A DNA stretch of 64,000 nt from Strigamia acuminata (Eukaryota > Arthropoda > Chilopoda > Geophilomorpha > Linotaeniidae). The translations under genes and the position numbers were made by a program. The notes under the pieces are model-generated. The model had not been told where the DNA came from and searched no databases. It worked only from the letters and a program-made list of their open reading frames with translations. Where the stretch lies: the NCBI GenBank assembly GCA_949358305.1, contig OX442322.1, positions 5,456,001 to 5,520,000 on the forward strand. The letters run 5' to 3'. Shown piece by piece: positions 38,842 to 49,015 of this stretch (the first letter of the stretch is position 1; each line of letters opens with the position of its first letter).

Positions 38842-41800
38842 ATGAAGAAGAAGGGGTTTAACAAAGGGTTCGATAAACCGCCACCAGTCAAAGAAATGGG
38901 TAGTGACATAGCTAACGCCCAGATCCAAGACAGGGCCAACAACGCTTTGCAGGTAATTACCGCAAACGCTGAGGCTGAGGCGGAAGAACCAAACCTACTG
39001 CTTGAAGAATTACCTCAAGTAGTCGAAGACACAGAAGAATTTCGTGTTTTCATGTGCAACGTGGCGGTCGAATATACCAGCCGCCTATGTATGCTGCCCA
39101 TGACAATAGAACGCGAAAAAATTATGGGACTGCTAGACTCGGGAGCAGATCGCTCGTTCGTTTCCGAAGACATAGTAGCATCATTGGGTCTCACCGATAA
39201 GATAAAAGGCGTTAATAAAAATGTACGTCTAAAAACCGCCAACGGAATGGCGCGTCCAAAAGGAGTTATATTATTGACCATGGAGTGGCTCGGAGGGGTA
39301 GAACAGCACCCTTTCCTGGTCCTGCCCACGTGCGACAGAATTTTTCTGTTGGGCTTAGACCTCATGGCGTCAATGGAAATACAACCAAATCCAATAACGA
39401 AATCTTGGAATTATATCAGAAATGATAGAGAAAGACCCGCAATTGTCGTGCCACCAGCTCTTATCAAAGAAGCGGCCGACAAGACACAGTGGGAGAAAGG
39501 CCTAAAGAAATTCGTTCAAGACTACAATTTTAAAGCATTCGTAGCAGAATTGCAACGGGACAATGTAGTGGAAACGCTTGTCGCCGACGCCGCTTTAGAA
39601 TTAAACGAAGCGGCAGCCCTACGAAGGGTCCTACTTAAATATGAGGGGATCCTGTCGAAAAAACCGGGCCGAACGAATAGGGCTATTCACGAGATTAAAT
39701 TGACGGATAATAAACCTATACGAGTTGCGTATAAGGGAATGAATCCGCAAAAACGTGAAATAGTGCAAAAAATGTGCCAAGAAATGCTAGACAGTGGCAT
39801 TGTCTCCGAGGCCCAGGGAGAATACGCGACGCGAGTTGTGCTCGTGATGCGCCCGGGCTCGGACCCACGCCTATGCATTGATTACCGCCCATTAAACGCG
39901 GTGACAGAGATAGATCCCATACAGATGCCGTCTATCGAATCCATTTTGAGAGAGCTTAGCCCCTTTTCTTGGGTTACGACGATGGATCTGTCGAAGGGAT
40001 ACTGGCAAGTTGAGATGAGGCCAGAGGATAAGCTAAAAACAGCATTTTACTCGCCAATTGGACGGTTGATGTTCAACGTCATGCCGTTTGGTTTAGTGAA
40101 TGCTCCCAGTACCTTTCAGAGACTAATCGAAAGCGTATTGGGTGATATCCTGCATCAGTTCGTGTGGGCATACCTAGATGACATAGTTATTGCCTCTAAA
40201 ACATTCGAAGAGCACATTGAGCACATCGACCAAGTGCTCACCCGGCTGGCGAAAGCTGGGTTACACGTTCATCCGGGCAAGAGCAAGTTCTGCCGAAAGG
40301 AGCTTGCCTTCCTGGGTTATCGCATTGGAGTCAACGGTTTAGCTATTGGCCCCGAAAAAATCGATGCGATTAATCGTTTCCCACCACCCGAGGACGTTAA
40401 AGGTGTCCAACGGTTTATGGGAATGATAAACTTCTTCGGCAGGTTGCTACCGGGTCTAGCTGAAGTGGCAGCCCCAGTTACCGACCTCCTGAAGAATGAA
40501 AACGAATTTGTATGGTCAAATGAGTGCAACATCGCATTTAATGCGATAAAGAGGATGCTGACGGAAGTCGGCGTAATGCCTCTACCCGACTTAAACCGGC
40601 CGTTCATATTACATACGGACGCCAGCAGAGTTGGGTTAGGAGCGGCGTTGCTCCAAACACACGTGCGCGACGGAGTCGAACAAGACCTGCCGTGCATGTT
40701 TATAAGTCGCAAACTCCAAGGCGCTGAAAAAAATTACAACGCCACAGAGTTGGAGTGTTTGGCAGTTGTGTGGGCTATAAGGAAATTCAGAGATTATCTC
40801 GAATATACCAAATTTGTAGTCCACACAGATCATCAAGCGTTACAATGGCTGATGAAATTAAAGGAGCCAGCCGGTCGACTAGCCAGATGGCAGTTAGAAC
40901 TGATGGCATGCGACTTGACCATTCAATACAAGCCCGGCAAATATAACGTCGTGGCTGACGCTCTATCAAGGGCACCAGTGTCAGATCCTATCGACGCTGA
41001 CGATGATGGCGAGGATGATTCCCGCATCATTTACTGCCCGACGAGTTGTCACCGTTGGGATTTAAGGAAAATAAATGAAATTCCCACCGCGTCTCCAGCA
41101 GATGTAAAATTCTGTGGATTCTGGACGCGGTTATACCAACCAGCTGCTGACAATTACCCAAATGCAAAGAAGGAATTTAAGCTAGAGCGGAGAATAAATG
41201 ACCCGCTTCTAAGCGCCTTCCACACTCATGTCGGCAAGCAAATGCGAAGCAATCCCCCGACAAGGGAGGAAATAATTGTGCAACAAAAATTAGACAAGAA
41301 ATGTCAGGATAGAGCTAGATTCGTACTGACAGGAAAATATCCGCCCAACTTAACCAGAAGGCAGAAGCGTCGTTATGCACACGAATCCATAGATTACCTA
41401 TTGGATGACGGCCTTTTGGTGAAACATCACCCAAATCACCAAGATGACTTGAGTGAATCGGACACCGCAGTAAAGGTAGTAATACCTGCTTCCTTAATCG
41501 GTCGCGTGCTGTGGTTGTTACACGGGCACCCGCTTGCGAGCCATGCGGGAGTAAGCAGAACACTCTATCGTGCTACACAGCTTTTTCACTGGACAGGGAT
41601 GAAAAAAGATATTGCTCTTTTTGTCCACCAATGTCAGCGATGTCAAGCGTGCAAGCCGAGGAGTAAATCACCATTCGAAACTATTTTCTTAGGGCCTTAC
41701 GCGCCTTTTGATTGTTTAAGTGTCGATGTGATGGGCCCAAAACCCGTTACGGGAAATAAAAATGCGTACATTATCGTTATAATGGACGTGGCGACTCGTT

Positions 41801-42912
41801 GGCCCGAGTTGTACGCCGTCGCTAGACCTTCAGCAGAAAAAATCGTTGAATGTATCTACGACGTAGCGTTACGTTACGGATTTCCACGTAAAATGATATC
41901 CGACAACGGACCCCAATTTATCTCGAAAATTTGGGGTAAGTTTTGTGAGAAATTCGGGATTGTGGCGTCACATACTTCGACCTACAATCCCAGAACAAAT
42001 CCCGTTGAGCGACTCAACAGGGACATTAAATATGCACTAAGTATATTCACTGACATCCACAATAAGTGGGATGAATACTTGAGGGAGATCGCGTTCAGCA
42101 TACGAACAACAGTCTCGAGGACGAGAGATTTTTCTCCGGCCTACCTCAACTTCGCCCGGGAGCTACGAGTGCCTTGGGACCCACGAGTGGCAGAGTCAGT
42201 AAATGTCGTGGACCCTGAGAAACTACATGAGTACGTGTATAAATTGGAGCAAACCATCTCCAACACGTACAAGCACATGATGGCGCACATTTTTAATATG
42301 CGCGACCGCATTTTACAAGATAAAAGCGGTAGAAAATTTGTGAATTTCGAGATCAATGATTTGGTGTGGAAAGACACACACATCCTCTCAAATGCAGCGA
42401 GAGGAATCACCGCCAGCTTGGCCGACAAGAGAGATGGTCCGTATGTGATCATCGGCAAGCATGGCGGTAACGCGTATAAACTACGTAAGCTCGAGGACAA
42501 TACCGAGCATAAGTCGATCCAGGTACGAGAGTTAACTCCGTACATTCCGGAATTCCCGCAAGAAATGTGGGCCAAGGGCCAAGTCAAGTCAAAAACTGAC
42601 GGCCAAATCGTCGATATGTTCGCTGGCGAGTCGGAAAAAGCACCGCCAAGTGACAACGAGGAGTATTTCGACGCCCCTTCACCACCGGTAAACGAGATAG
42701 TTGAATCCGTTCCGGATCCAATTTTGGTCGGGGGGGAAACAGGAGAAACTCCTGAAACAAACACAAAAAACACGGATAAAAAAGAAAACAATAATGAGGA
42801 GGTACAGACACAAAAAACAACAAAAAATATCGTACCTGTCTCGACTCATCACCTGCGGCCCCGTGGAAGTAATCCGTTTATAAAAGACGGAAAGGTCGTA
42901 GGAAAGGAGTAG
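38842..42912 (+). CDS. pol: gypsy-2 Pol (protease, RT, RNase H, integrase)
   Basis: 1356 codons are counted from ATG 38842. The frame is -1 to gag and open upstream into the gag tail, so Gag-Pol by frameshifting is expected. Aspartic protease has LDSGADRSFV (DSG at 99-101). RT has [23 protein letters not shown] and YLDD at 444-447. RNase H has HTDASRVGLGAAL, ELECLAVVWAIRKF and ADALSRAP. Integrase has the HHCC finger starting at H894 (HGHPLASHAG... CQRCQACKP), and DDE in DVMGPKP, SDNGPQF and NPVERLNRD. A DKRDGPYVI segment matches GPY/F. It is the same lineage as gypsy-3 and more distantly gypsy-1. It is intact. Confidence 0.95.
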   Translation: MKKKGFNKGFDKPPPVKEMGSDIANAQIQDRANNALQVITANAEAEAEEPNLLLEELPQVVEDTEEFRVFMCNVAVEYTSRLCMLPMTIEREKIMGLLDSGADRSFVSEDIVASLGLTDKIKGVNKNVRLKTANGMARPKGVILLTMEWLGGVEQHPFLVLPTCDRIFLLGLDLMASMEIQPNPITKSWNYIRNDRERPAIVVPPALIKEAADKTQWEKGLKKFVQDYNFKAFVAELQRDNVVETLVADAALELNEAAALRRVLLKYEGILSKKPGRTNRAIHEIKLTDNKPIRVAYKGMNPQKREIVQKMCQEMLDSGIVSEAQGEYATRVVLVMRPGSDPRLCIDYRPLNAVTEIDPIQMPSIESILRELSPFSWVTTMDLSKGYWQVEMRPEDKLKTAFYSPIGRLMFNVMPFGLVNAPSTFQRLIESVLGDILHQFVWAYLDDIVIASKTFEEHIEHIDQVLTRLAKAGLHVHPGKSKFCRKELAFLGYRIGVNGLAIGPEKIDAINRFPPPEDVKGVQRFMGMINFFGRLLPGLAEVAAPVTDLLKNENEFVWSNECNIAFNAIKRMLTEVGVMPLPDLNRPFILHTDASRVGLGAALLQTHVRDGVEQDLPCMFISRKLQGAEKNYNATELECLAVVWAIRKFRDYLEYTKFVVHTDHQALQWLMKLKEPAGRLARWQLELMACDLTIQYKPGKYNVVADALSRAPVSDPIDADDDGEDDSRIIYCPTSCHRWDLRKINEIPTASPADVKFCGFWTRLYQPAADNYPNAKKEFKLERRINDPLLSAFHTHVGKQMRSNPPTREEIIVQQKLDKKCQDRARFVLTGKYPPNLTRRQKRRYAHESIDYLLDDGLLVKHHPNHQDDLSESDTAVKVVIPASLIGRVLWLLHGHPLASHAGVSRTLYRATQLFHWTGMKKDIALFVHQCQRCQACKPRSKSPFETIFLGPYAPFDCLSVDVMGPKPVTGNKNAYIIVIMDVATRWPELYAVARPSAEKIVECIYDVALRYGFPRKMISDNGPQFISKIWGKFCEKFGIVASHTSTYNPRTNPVERLNRDIKYALSIFTDIHNKWDEYLREIAFSIRTTVSRTRDFSPAYLNFARELRVPWDPRVAESVNVVDPEKLHEYVYKLEQTISNTYKHMMAHIFNMRDRILQDKSGRKFVNFEINDLVWKDTHILSNAARGITASLADKRDGPYVIIGKHGGNAYKLRKLEDNTEHKSIQVRELTPYIPEFPQEMWAKGQVKSKTDGQIVDMFAGESEKAPPSDNEEYFDAPSPPVNEIVESVPDPILVGGETGETPETNTKNTDKKENNNEEVQTQKTTKNIVPVSTHHLRPRGSNPFIKDGKVVGKE

Positions 42913-43066
42913 AAAACGTTACGAGTCGATGGCGACGCTGAAAAACAAAAAAATTGACCGATCGACAGCGCTAGCCATCAAAATCCGAGACTCTGAAAAT
43001 TTCGCTAAGTCCAACAAAGCGGATATCGGTCGAATTCGCGTCACGAGATGGCGTGGAAACGCGGGA

Positions 43067-43230
43067 CCCGTAGCAAAATTATCGGCACGGGTCGGATACC
43101 GCGTGCAAAAGACCCCGTAGCAGCGATCGCGCACGGGCGTAGAAACAAAGGAGCCCCGTAGCGTAACATGCGCACGGGCTGTTGCGCACAGTCATAAGCA
43201 CCTGGTTCTGGAGTAAAATTACCCAGAACC
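43067..43230 (+). other. Cluster of four hairpins
   Basis: Three imperfect repeats of the form CCCGTAGC(N)GCACGGG, at 43067-43091, 43114-43137 and 43155-43178, each pair CCCGT with ACGGG. A fourth hairpin pairs GGTTCTGG with CCAGAACC (43204-43211/43223-43230). Loops differ while stems are kept. Confidence 0.6.
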
Positions 43231-43392
43231 CACCACGATTGCCTCGTTTTCACCCGGACTTCCGCTAAAATCAGCTGATCGTCGTCCGCACGTGATACAC
43301 AGCGAGTGCATTTTTAACCAAGTTTTTGATCCATTTTACGAGAAGTTTTCAAGTTTTTTAATCGTGGTCTGACTGAACGCGCAATCCTCACG

Positions 43393-43551
43393 ATGGATGA
43401 GGAAGGAGGGGACGAGGAAATGCTTGAAATACAGCATCATGACGAGAATTGGGACCCGGACATAAACGTAGTTCCACCCGATCAGGTAGTAGTCGGCATC
43501 GCCGCACGAGATTTAGCTCCGTGCGGTCGAATTAAAGATACACTTGACTAA
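43393..43551 (+). CDS. Small acidic ORF in gypsy-2 spacer
   Basis: The ATG at 43393 opens 52 codons (MDEEGGDEEMLEIQHH...) ending at TAA 43549-43551. The product would be strongly acidic and has no recognised domain. It could be an accessory peptide, a 5' exon for ORF3, or chance. There is no independent support. Confidence 0.2.
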   Translation: MDEEGGDEEMLEIQHHDENWDPDINVVPPDQVVVGIAARDLAPCGRIKDTLD

Positions 43552-44269
43552 TACTTGACATGAACGCTCTGCGTTCGAAATAGTGTATAATTATTATACT
43601 AATATCCACGATCGCGAGAGCGATTGTATTTTCTCCTATTATTTGTCTTCAAGGACGCGATAGCAGACAAACTGTCGCCTCGCTCCTTGAAGATGACTCA
43701 CGACAATTGACACGAACGAGACAAAGGAAACGAGCTTTCTTTTTATATTCCAGAAATGGGAATAATTTATTGGATGGATTTTGAAAGAATTTATAGAACG
43801 TTGTTTCTATTTTTATTTGCTATTTTATTTGCGAATTTTTTCCCGATGACACTAATTTATTATAGATTCGTTTTTTAACTCGACTTTAACTCCGAATTTT
43901 TGGAGTTATTATTAGACAAATTTATTTCTTTACAAGTTAATTCACGACAAGAACATTTGTTTACATGTTCTAAAATTGTTATTGGAGATTTTCACGAACG
44001 ATTTCGCGAATTTATTGGTTTAAATACAAATTTACAGTTTAATTTTAAATTAAGCAATCCGAAGAAAAATTTCCGGATTAATACGCTCGATTCCGTCTCG
44101 TGGTTATCATTGGACGTGAACCAGATGTGCCAAGAAGACTCTTTTCTTCCTGACAAGGACGAATCAATGAACAGGAATAGGACTCGACGAGCGGTCGCAC
44201 GTTTCAGCGACGTTCCTCGAGCCCACCCCCTATTTATCTCCGTGTTATTGGCGATTTCATTAATTATTT

Positions 44270-44286
44270 TGTTTCCATCATTGCAG
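44270..44286 (+). promoter_or_regulatory. Splice acceptor for gypsy-2 ORF3
   Basis: TTTCCATCATTGCAG is preceded by a T-rich tract (44240-44272) and followed at once by ATGG. gypsy-1 ORF3 has the same CTGCAG|ATGG arrangement at 19351-19360. This points to a spliced subgenomic mRNA, as used for env in other elements. Confidence 0.7.
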
Positions 44287-47154
44287 ATGGAGCTCCGAGA
44301 CACATGGGGAGCGCTCAGCCCCGCATGCATAGTGCGAGCGGGCATATATCGAGGCGTACTGCCCGATTTTCTGCGCCGCTGCTTTGGCGAAGATGCGAAG
44401 CCATACCGCCTGCGCGTATTATTTTCGCGCGCCCTCGCCAAGCGTTGGGTTAACGATTGTACACTCCTGGACGCGTTCCCGGAGTCGGTGCGAAACGTCG
44501 TCGCTGCAGAGCTCGCTCGCATCGATGACCCGAAGTCACCAATCTTCCACCCGGCCCTGTCGAGCCAATACTCCGGCAGGCCGGCGGAGGAGCATGTGTT
44601 GTTCGCGTGGCAAGCGGCCGAGACCGAGGAGGCCCGCGAAGAAGTGTATCAACACTACCGCCAGCAGCTAATCGACACTGCGCCGGCGGTTGCAGAGCGG
44701 ATTTTGCAAGACGACGGAATGAGCACCGCCGATATACATCTGTGGTGCGAGCAGATTCGGCAGGGAGAAGTTACGCCACAGTGGCGACCGAGAATGGGGA
44801 TTCTCACGTCACAAGCTGAAATGTGGCAACTCCACTATTTGGGAATTCTCGGCCCCAAATATAATTTCCCAAGGAAGCGCAAGCGCTCCAAGGGAACCGG
44901 GGGCAGCGAATCGCGCTCCCCGGGACGGTCGAAGAAACAGTGCGTCGAACAGCACTCGACCGTCAACGATGGAGCGGGAACGTCAGCGCAGCCACCGCGC
45001 GACCCCGCGAATTACACCAGACCAAGGGTGTTCGTCAACCGTCAGATGAAAGACGGTAAAGAGACTCGAGAAGTCTGGATTTCGGGTGACGAAGAGCGAG
45101 TCTCTCGTCCCCGTGTCGGCAGACATCCGCTAACTCATCGTGAGCAGCGGAAACGAGACCGCAAAGAGCGGTATTTCGCTCGCTGCGAGGCGCGAGGAAT
45201 TCCCCTTCCCGAACACGCTCTCAAAGCAATCGAAGCGAAGGAAGCGAGAGAGGCACGATCGAAGTCGAGTGGCCGATCTTCCGGGGAGCGTCGTGTCCTA
45301 GCGCCAGACACGCGGGACCTTCGCGAGATCATCACCCAGATGAAACGCAAGAAATTGTCTCGTTTCGACCCCGCGATGCAGTTCGCTCGCAAGATGGGCG
45401 TCGTCGAGCATGGTACCGTGATTCCACACGAAGTGGCACGGTGGTTAAGCGAATATGTCAATTCGCGACCGCGTGTAGAAAACGCGCCTACGGCCGTCGT
45501 TCCACCGACGAGTACTGTAAGCCAGCTCCCGGCACTCCAAGTCACGCCGACTGGAGTGCAAGCGACGCTGCCACCGCCAACACAACAGTCTTTGACGTTG
45601 CTGTTGCCGACGCAGTCATCAACGTCGCAACCGTTGCCAGCACAGCAGTCCCTGACGCTGCCGCCGCCGACACAGCCGCTGCCGCCGCCGACGCAGCCCC
45701 CGCCGCCGCCGCCGCCGATGCCGGGTTCGAGCACTACGCCGAACTTGGCCGTCGACGACTCGGTGATGTTGCCCGTTCACCAGAGCATTGCGCGGGAATG
45801 CCATAACGCCCGATTCGGAGAATATTACCCGAGCAAGGCAAGACACGACCGCACCGCGATGTGGTATGAACAGCGTGACGAAAACGCACGGCTGGCTCGA
45901 GAAGCAGCCAATCCATCGATCGAAGAGCTCTTGGCCTTCGCATTTGTGATGGAGGACCCGAGGGCCGCCGCCGCTGCTCTGCAGGGCGCCGACGTCACTC
46001 AGCGCCATTTCATCGAGTGGGGGATTTCGATGATGCGGCACCACTCGCGCGCGTTCGCTGCAGATCCTGATCGCAGCAACCCTGTAAATCGGCGCAGTCT
46101 ACAGCTGGCTTTGACGAAAATCATGGTCCAGTTATTGACCCCCTCGCTCTTTGGGGTCGGACGACAGGCGATGGCCTGTTGGTCCGTAGTAGACAGAGAG
46201 GGTGTGCAGATACCTCGCGCACTCGTTGGAGAATGGAGCGCCATTCTCCCCAACCCGGCGATGACTCGCTTCGAGCTGACCCGGGACGTGGTGAATCCCG
46301 AATGGGAGGGGTATAAGTTGCGGAGCATGGCCTTCCGCCACGCCGTTACCACGTGGGAGCCAACACCGTCAGCGCAGTCACACGCAATGATGGTCACGAG
46401 TGAAGAGCCGATGGAGAGCGACGCCGCCTCTTCGACTGCTTCACGTGGAGCCCCAACTCCACCTCCGCCGCCGCCACCGATGCCACCAGCGGCGACGCCA
46501 CAGACACCCGTCCTATCAAATGCGGCGGGTAAGCCTAGACGCCTGCTATGCCGGACGCCGCCAACGATGTCCGCCGCTCGCCAGAGCCTGACGCCTCCCG
46601 CAGCCCAAGAAGCGCAGGAAGAGACTGTCCAGCAGGCAGTGGTTTCGAAGAGCGCCAAGCCAGCGAAAGCGGCGAAGCCTCCGACAAACTACTATGAGAA
46701 GTTGTGTGACGAGTTCTCTCAGCTGTCGATGACGACGGCGACGCGCAAATTCATCCTCGCGCAGAGAGACAAGGGGAAATCGGTATTCGTTTGGCTACAC
46801 AACCAGGTGCGCCAGACCACCGATTTGATCCTCCATCAGCGTTTGCTGAGGGCCCACCGTGCGCCTCGAACGGCCGCGGAGGCGAACGCGATCCGGCACA
46901 CCAATTCCGGGTTTTCGGCGTTCATTCCGCGGGTTTGGCTGCATGAGAGGAGACGTGCCCCGTACGAGCCAGCCGGCGGCCACGCATTGTGCTTCATTTC
47001 CGAGCACGAGGACCCCCGCGACCAGTCTTCAGCCTTGGTTGGAGATCTGGTTTTGCCGCCCGGCGTTGTGCCGCCCGGCGCTGAGCCGCCCGTCCCTGGA
47101 GTGAGTTTCGCCCAGGCGATGGATCCAGCGTCGGGTCCCAGCAAGAAGGATTGA
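44287..47154 (+). CDS. gypsy-2 ORF3, large protein of unknown function
   Basis: This 955-aa product starts at ATG 44287 directly after a splice acceptor. The same frame is open upstream to 43900 but that part is AT-rich and intron-like. Residues 1-190 look globular and alpha-helical (LRRCFGEDAKPYRLRVLFSR, HVLFAWQAAETEEAREEV). A basic NLS-like stretch follows (PRKRKRSKG). At about 275-320 there is a charged segment with REQRKRDRKERYFARC then EARGIPLPEH. A Pro-rich tract encoded by CCG repeats lies near 455-480. A second globular region (about 495-690) has MWYEQRDENARLAREAAN, and a C-terminal domain spans about 800-930. I recognise no family. There is no signal peptide or membrane anchor, so it is not a standard env. 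G+C is clearly higher than in gag and pol. Confidence 0.75.
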   Translation: MELRDTWGALSPACIVRAGIYRGVLPDFLRRCFGEDAKPYRLRVLFSRALAKRWVNDCTLLDAFPESVRNVVAAELARIDDPKSPIFHPALSSQYSGRPAEEHVLFAWQAAETEEAREEVYQHYRQQLIDTAPAVAERILQDDGMSTADIHLWCEQIRQGEVTPQWRPRMGILTSQAEMWQLHYLGILGPKYNFPRKRKRSKGTGGSESRSPGRSKKQCVEQHSTVNDGAGTSAQPPRDPANYTRPRVFVNRQMKDGKETREVWISGDEERVSRPRVGRHPLTHREQRKRDRKERYFARCEARGIPLPEHALKAIEAKEAREARSKSSGRSSGERRVLAPDTRDLREIITQMKRKKLSRFDPAMQFARKMGVVEHGTVIPHEVARWLSEYVNSRPRVENAPTAVVPPTSTVSQLPALQVTPTGVQATLPPPTQQSLTLLLPTQSSTSQPLPAQQSLTLPPPTQPLPPPTQPPPPPPPMPGSSTTPNLAVDDSVMLPVHQSIARECHNARFGEYYPSKARHDRTAMWYEQRDENARLAREAANPSIEELLAFAFVMEDPRAAAAALQGADVTQRHFIEWGISMMRHHSRAFAADPDRSNPVNRRSLQLALTKIMVQLLTPSLFGVGRQAMACWSVVDREGVQIPRALVGEWSAILPNPAMTRFELTRDVVNPEWEGYKLRSMAFRHAVTTWEPTPSAQSHAMMVTSEEPMESDAASSTASRGAPTPPPPPPPMPPAATPQTPVLSNAAGKPRRLLCRTPPTMSAARQSLTPPAAQEAQEETVQQAVVSKSAKPAKAAKPPTNYYEKLCDEFSQLSMTTATRKFILAQRDKGKSVFVWLHNQVRQTTDLILHQRLLRAHRAPRTAAEANAIRHTNSGFSAFIPRVWLHERRRAPYEPAGGHALCFISEHEDPRDQSSALVGDLVLPPGVVPPGAEPPVPGVSFAQAMDPASGPSKKD

Positions 47155-47177
47155 TCGCTCCGAACACCGGCGGTCAG

Positions 47178-47193
47178 AGCTGGGAGGGGGACG
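47178..47193 (+). promoter_or_regulatory. gypsy-2 polypurine tract
   Basis: AGCTGGGAGGGGGACG directly abuts the 3' LTR. Confidence 0.85.
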
Positions 47194-48189
47194 TGTGGTG
47201 ACCCGACTGGGGTGGGGCACGAAGAGTTTCTCTCGTGGCCTACATACGGGTAAAGAAGGGGAGTCGCACGCGCGCCTCCCTTCCCTCAGAGCATTGACAT
47301 CCAGTCAATGGACGGGCGTCTGCCCTGGGGGAGTGGGGGAGATTCGTCTTCTCCACTATTGGGTGGCTTTAGTCACCTGTCACCCCCCGCTTTGTGCAAA
47401 GGAATTCGCCTTGCACTGAGCGGGCAGAACCAACACAAAAATCAACCAAGATACACGTAAAAGCCAAACGTCCTAAAACGATCAAGCCTAAGTACAAAGA
47501 CTTCAGGAGTGACCTAGGACAAGGGACTTTCAACGTGAGTACGATTGATTTGTGTTAACCTCCGCAGAGTAACCTGCGAAACAAGATTACCACACTATTT
47601 TAGCAAGCCAGCTAGAAATAGTAAACCTACTCCAATTTAGCGAGTTGTGCAGACAAACGGTCGCACAAGCCTAAATTGCAGTAACCACGACGAGCGTTCC
47701 CGCCGCTGTGTGTATCGCCGGGAACCACCAAGCGTCCGCCGCTGTGTGATCGCCGGACACCTACAAAAAACCCTAAACCTAGACAACAGACCAGAAGTAA
47801 GACCTTTCAGGCATTCACTCGCGCCCGACCAGCGTGAGCCCGAAGGACCGAACGAGAAACGTGAGACGAGGACGCCATTCATTGCCACGCCGGCCCAAGA
47901 CGACACCACGTTGCCACGCGGACGCCATCTTGGATCCACAGCGACAAAGGACGACCTCGACCAGTTTCCCGCCAACTTCACACCCCTTTCCTTTTACCTT
48001 TTTATTCCCTTACATATTTTATTCCCTTTTAACTGTATATTCCCGTATAATAAATACATTTATTATATTTACCTTTTACATTGTCTTGCCGTGTTACATT
48101 ATTTGGGTAACCGCTTGAGTAAAGCGGTATTGCGAGATCAGAGAGTGACTCATACCACGTATCAGCGACAGACCGAGTTGAGCGCGACA
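47194..48189 (+). repeat. gypsy-2 3' LTR
   Basis: This 996-bp repeat is indistinguishable by eye from 34674-35669. It is followed by the duplication ACAT. Confidence 0.95.
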
Positions 48190-48193
48190 ACAT

Positions 48194-49002
48194 TTGTCCA
48201 GGTGTTTCGTGAATTATTAGTTGCGTACTTCCGGATATGCGTAACTTGCGCGTTGTCATGTATTGGGCTTTTGAGGAACTAACTGATTATGATTTTTAAC
48301 CACTGCTTGTTATGTACCGCAGTCAGTTCATTTCACGTGATAATGCGCATCCAAACGTCGTCTGCTCAAATGAGCAAATATTGTTTATTTGTTATGTTTG
48401 AGTTATTGCTTAATATTTCAGTTTATTTCATTGTAAAGAATGAATCAATACTTTATTGTAATGATTCGTTCTATGATTATTGTTTGTATAGATATTTAGG
48501 ACAATCTTTGCCACTGTACACACTTGAGGGCACGTGTTTACGGTTTAGCGTGCTCAAACCCACGGTGTAACTTTTGTGTAAGGAGCGGCGCTTATCACTA
48601 GCTAATTGTGTTTTTAGTTCTCTAATTATGAGAATGAGTGTCGTCTGCAAATGTTATAATTAGTGAATTGTAAAATGTTAATATGCATTAGCATTTGATT
48701 TGGCATTTATTGAATTCTTATTCAAGCATAAGCAATGTTTGGAATTGTGTATTAGCATCATATTATGTTTTATCAGTGTCTGCTATTTCCTTGTATTATT
48801 TGATTGCATTTATTATGTCATTGTTAAGGATTTGTTCTATGAAGCAAATCACATGTTTTATTTGATGTAACCTGGAACCCAGGTATTTTATGTACAGTCT
48901 TCTCTATGTTTTATGACAGTAAAGTTGGCGGCACGATTTGTGCAGTTAACGCACAGCTGAAAAATCGTTTTGGACTCACCTTATTTCGATTATAGGCCAA
49001 CA
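48194..49002 (+). repeat. copia-3 5' LTR, remainder
   Basis: This continues the LTR from 34673 after the ACAT duplication and ends GGCCAACA. It is AT-rich. No second copy is in the window to confirm the ends, but TGTTGG/CCAACA inverted ends and the adjoining primer site support them. Confidence 0.8.
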
Positions 49003-49003
49003 T

Positions 49004-49015
49004 TGGTAGCAGAGG
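49004..49015 (+). promoter_or_regulatory. copia-3 primer-binding site (iMet)
   Basis: TGGTAGCAGAGG is the exact complement of the initiator tRNA-Met 3' end. It is one base after the LTR. Confidence 0.9.

Larger units (their letters stand above)
42913..44286 (+). other. gypsy-2 pol-ORF3 spacer
   Basis: The first part (42913-43230) is GC-rich and contains four hairpins. The part from about 43560 to 44280 is AT-rich and intron-like, and ends in a pyrimidine-rich tract with TTGCAG immediately before ATG 44287. A 52-codon acidic ORF lies at 43393-43551. A 63-codon basic ORF at 42929-43120 overlaps the first hairpin and I do not support it. Confidence 0.65.
34674..48189 (+). mobile_element. gypsy-2: Ty3/gypsy element with spliced-type third ORF
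   Basis: This complete 13.5-kb element has two 996-bp LTRs that look identical by eye. It is flanked by ACAT (34670-34673 and 48190-48193) inside the 5' LTR of copia-3. The order is LTR, tRNA-Pro-type primer site, gag, -1 frameshift site, pol, structured spacer, splice acceptor, ORF3, polypurine tract, LTR. All ORFs are open, suggesting a young, possibly active copy. Confidence 0.96.

Noticed and set aside
42929-43120. 63-codon basic ORF after gypsy-2 pol
   Set aside because: It runs into the hairpin cluster and has no splice or start context. It is likely chance.
43067-43178. CRISPR-like array from three spaced repeats
   Set aside because: The repeats are imperfect hairpin units of about 24 bases inside a retrotransposon of a eukaryotic genome. 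There are no cas genes and only three units.
43900-44286. N-terminal extension of gypsy-2 ORF3 starting at 43900
   Set aside because: The stretch is AT-rich, has no credible start, and ends in a pyrimidine tract with CAG before ATG 44287. It looks like intron sequence left open by chance.
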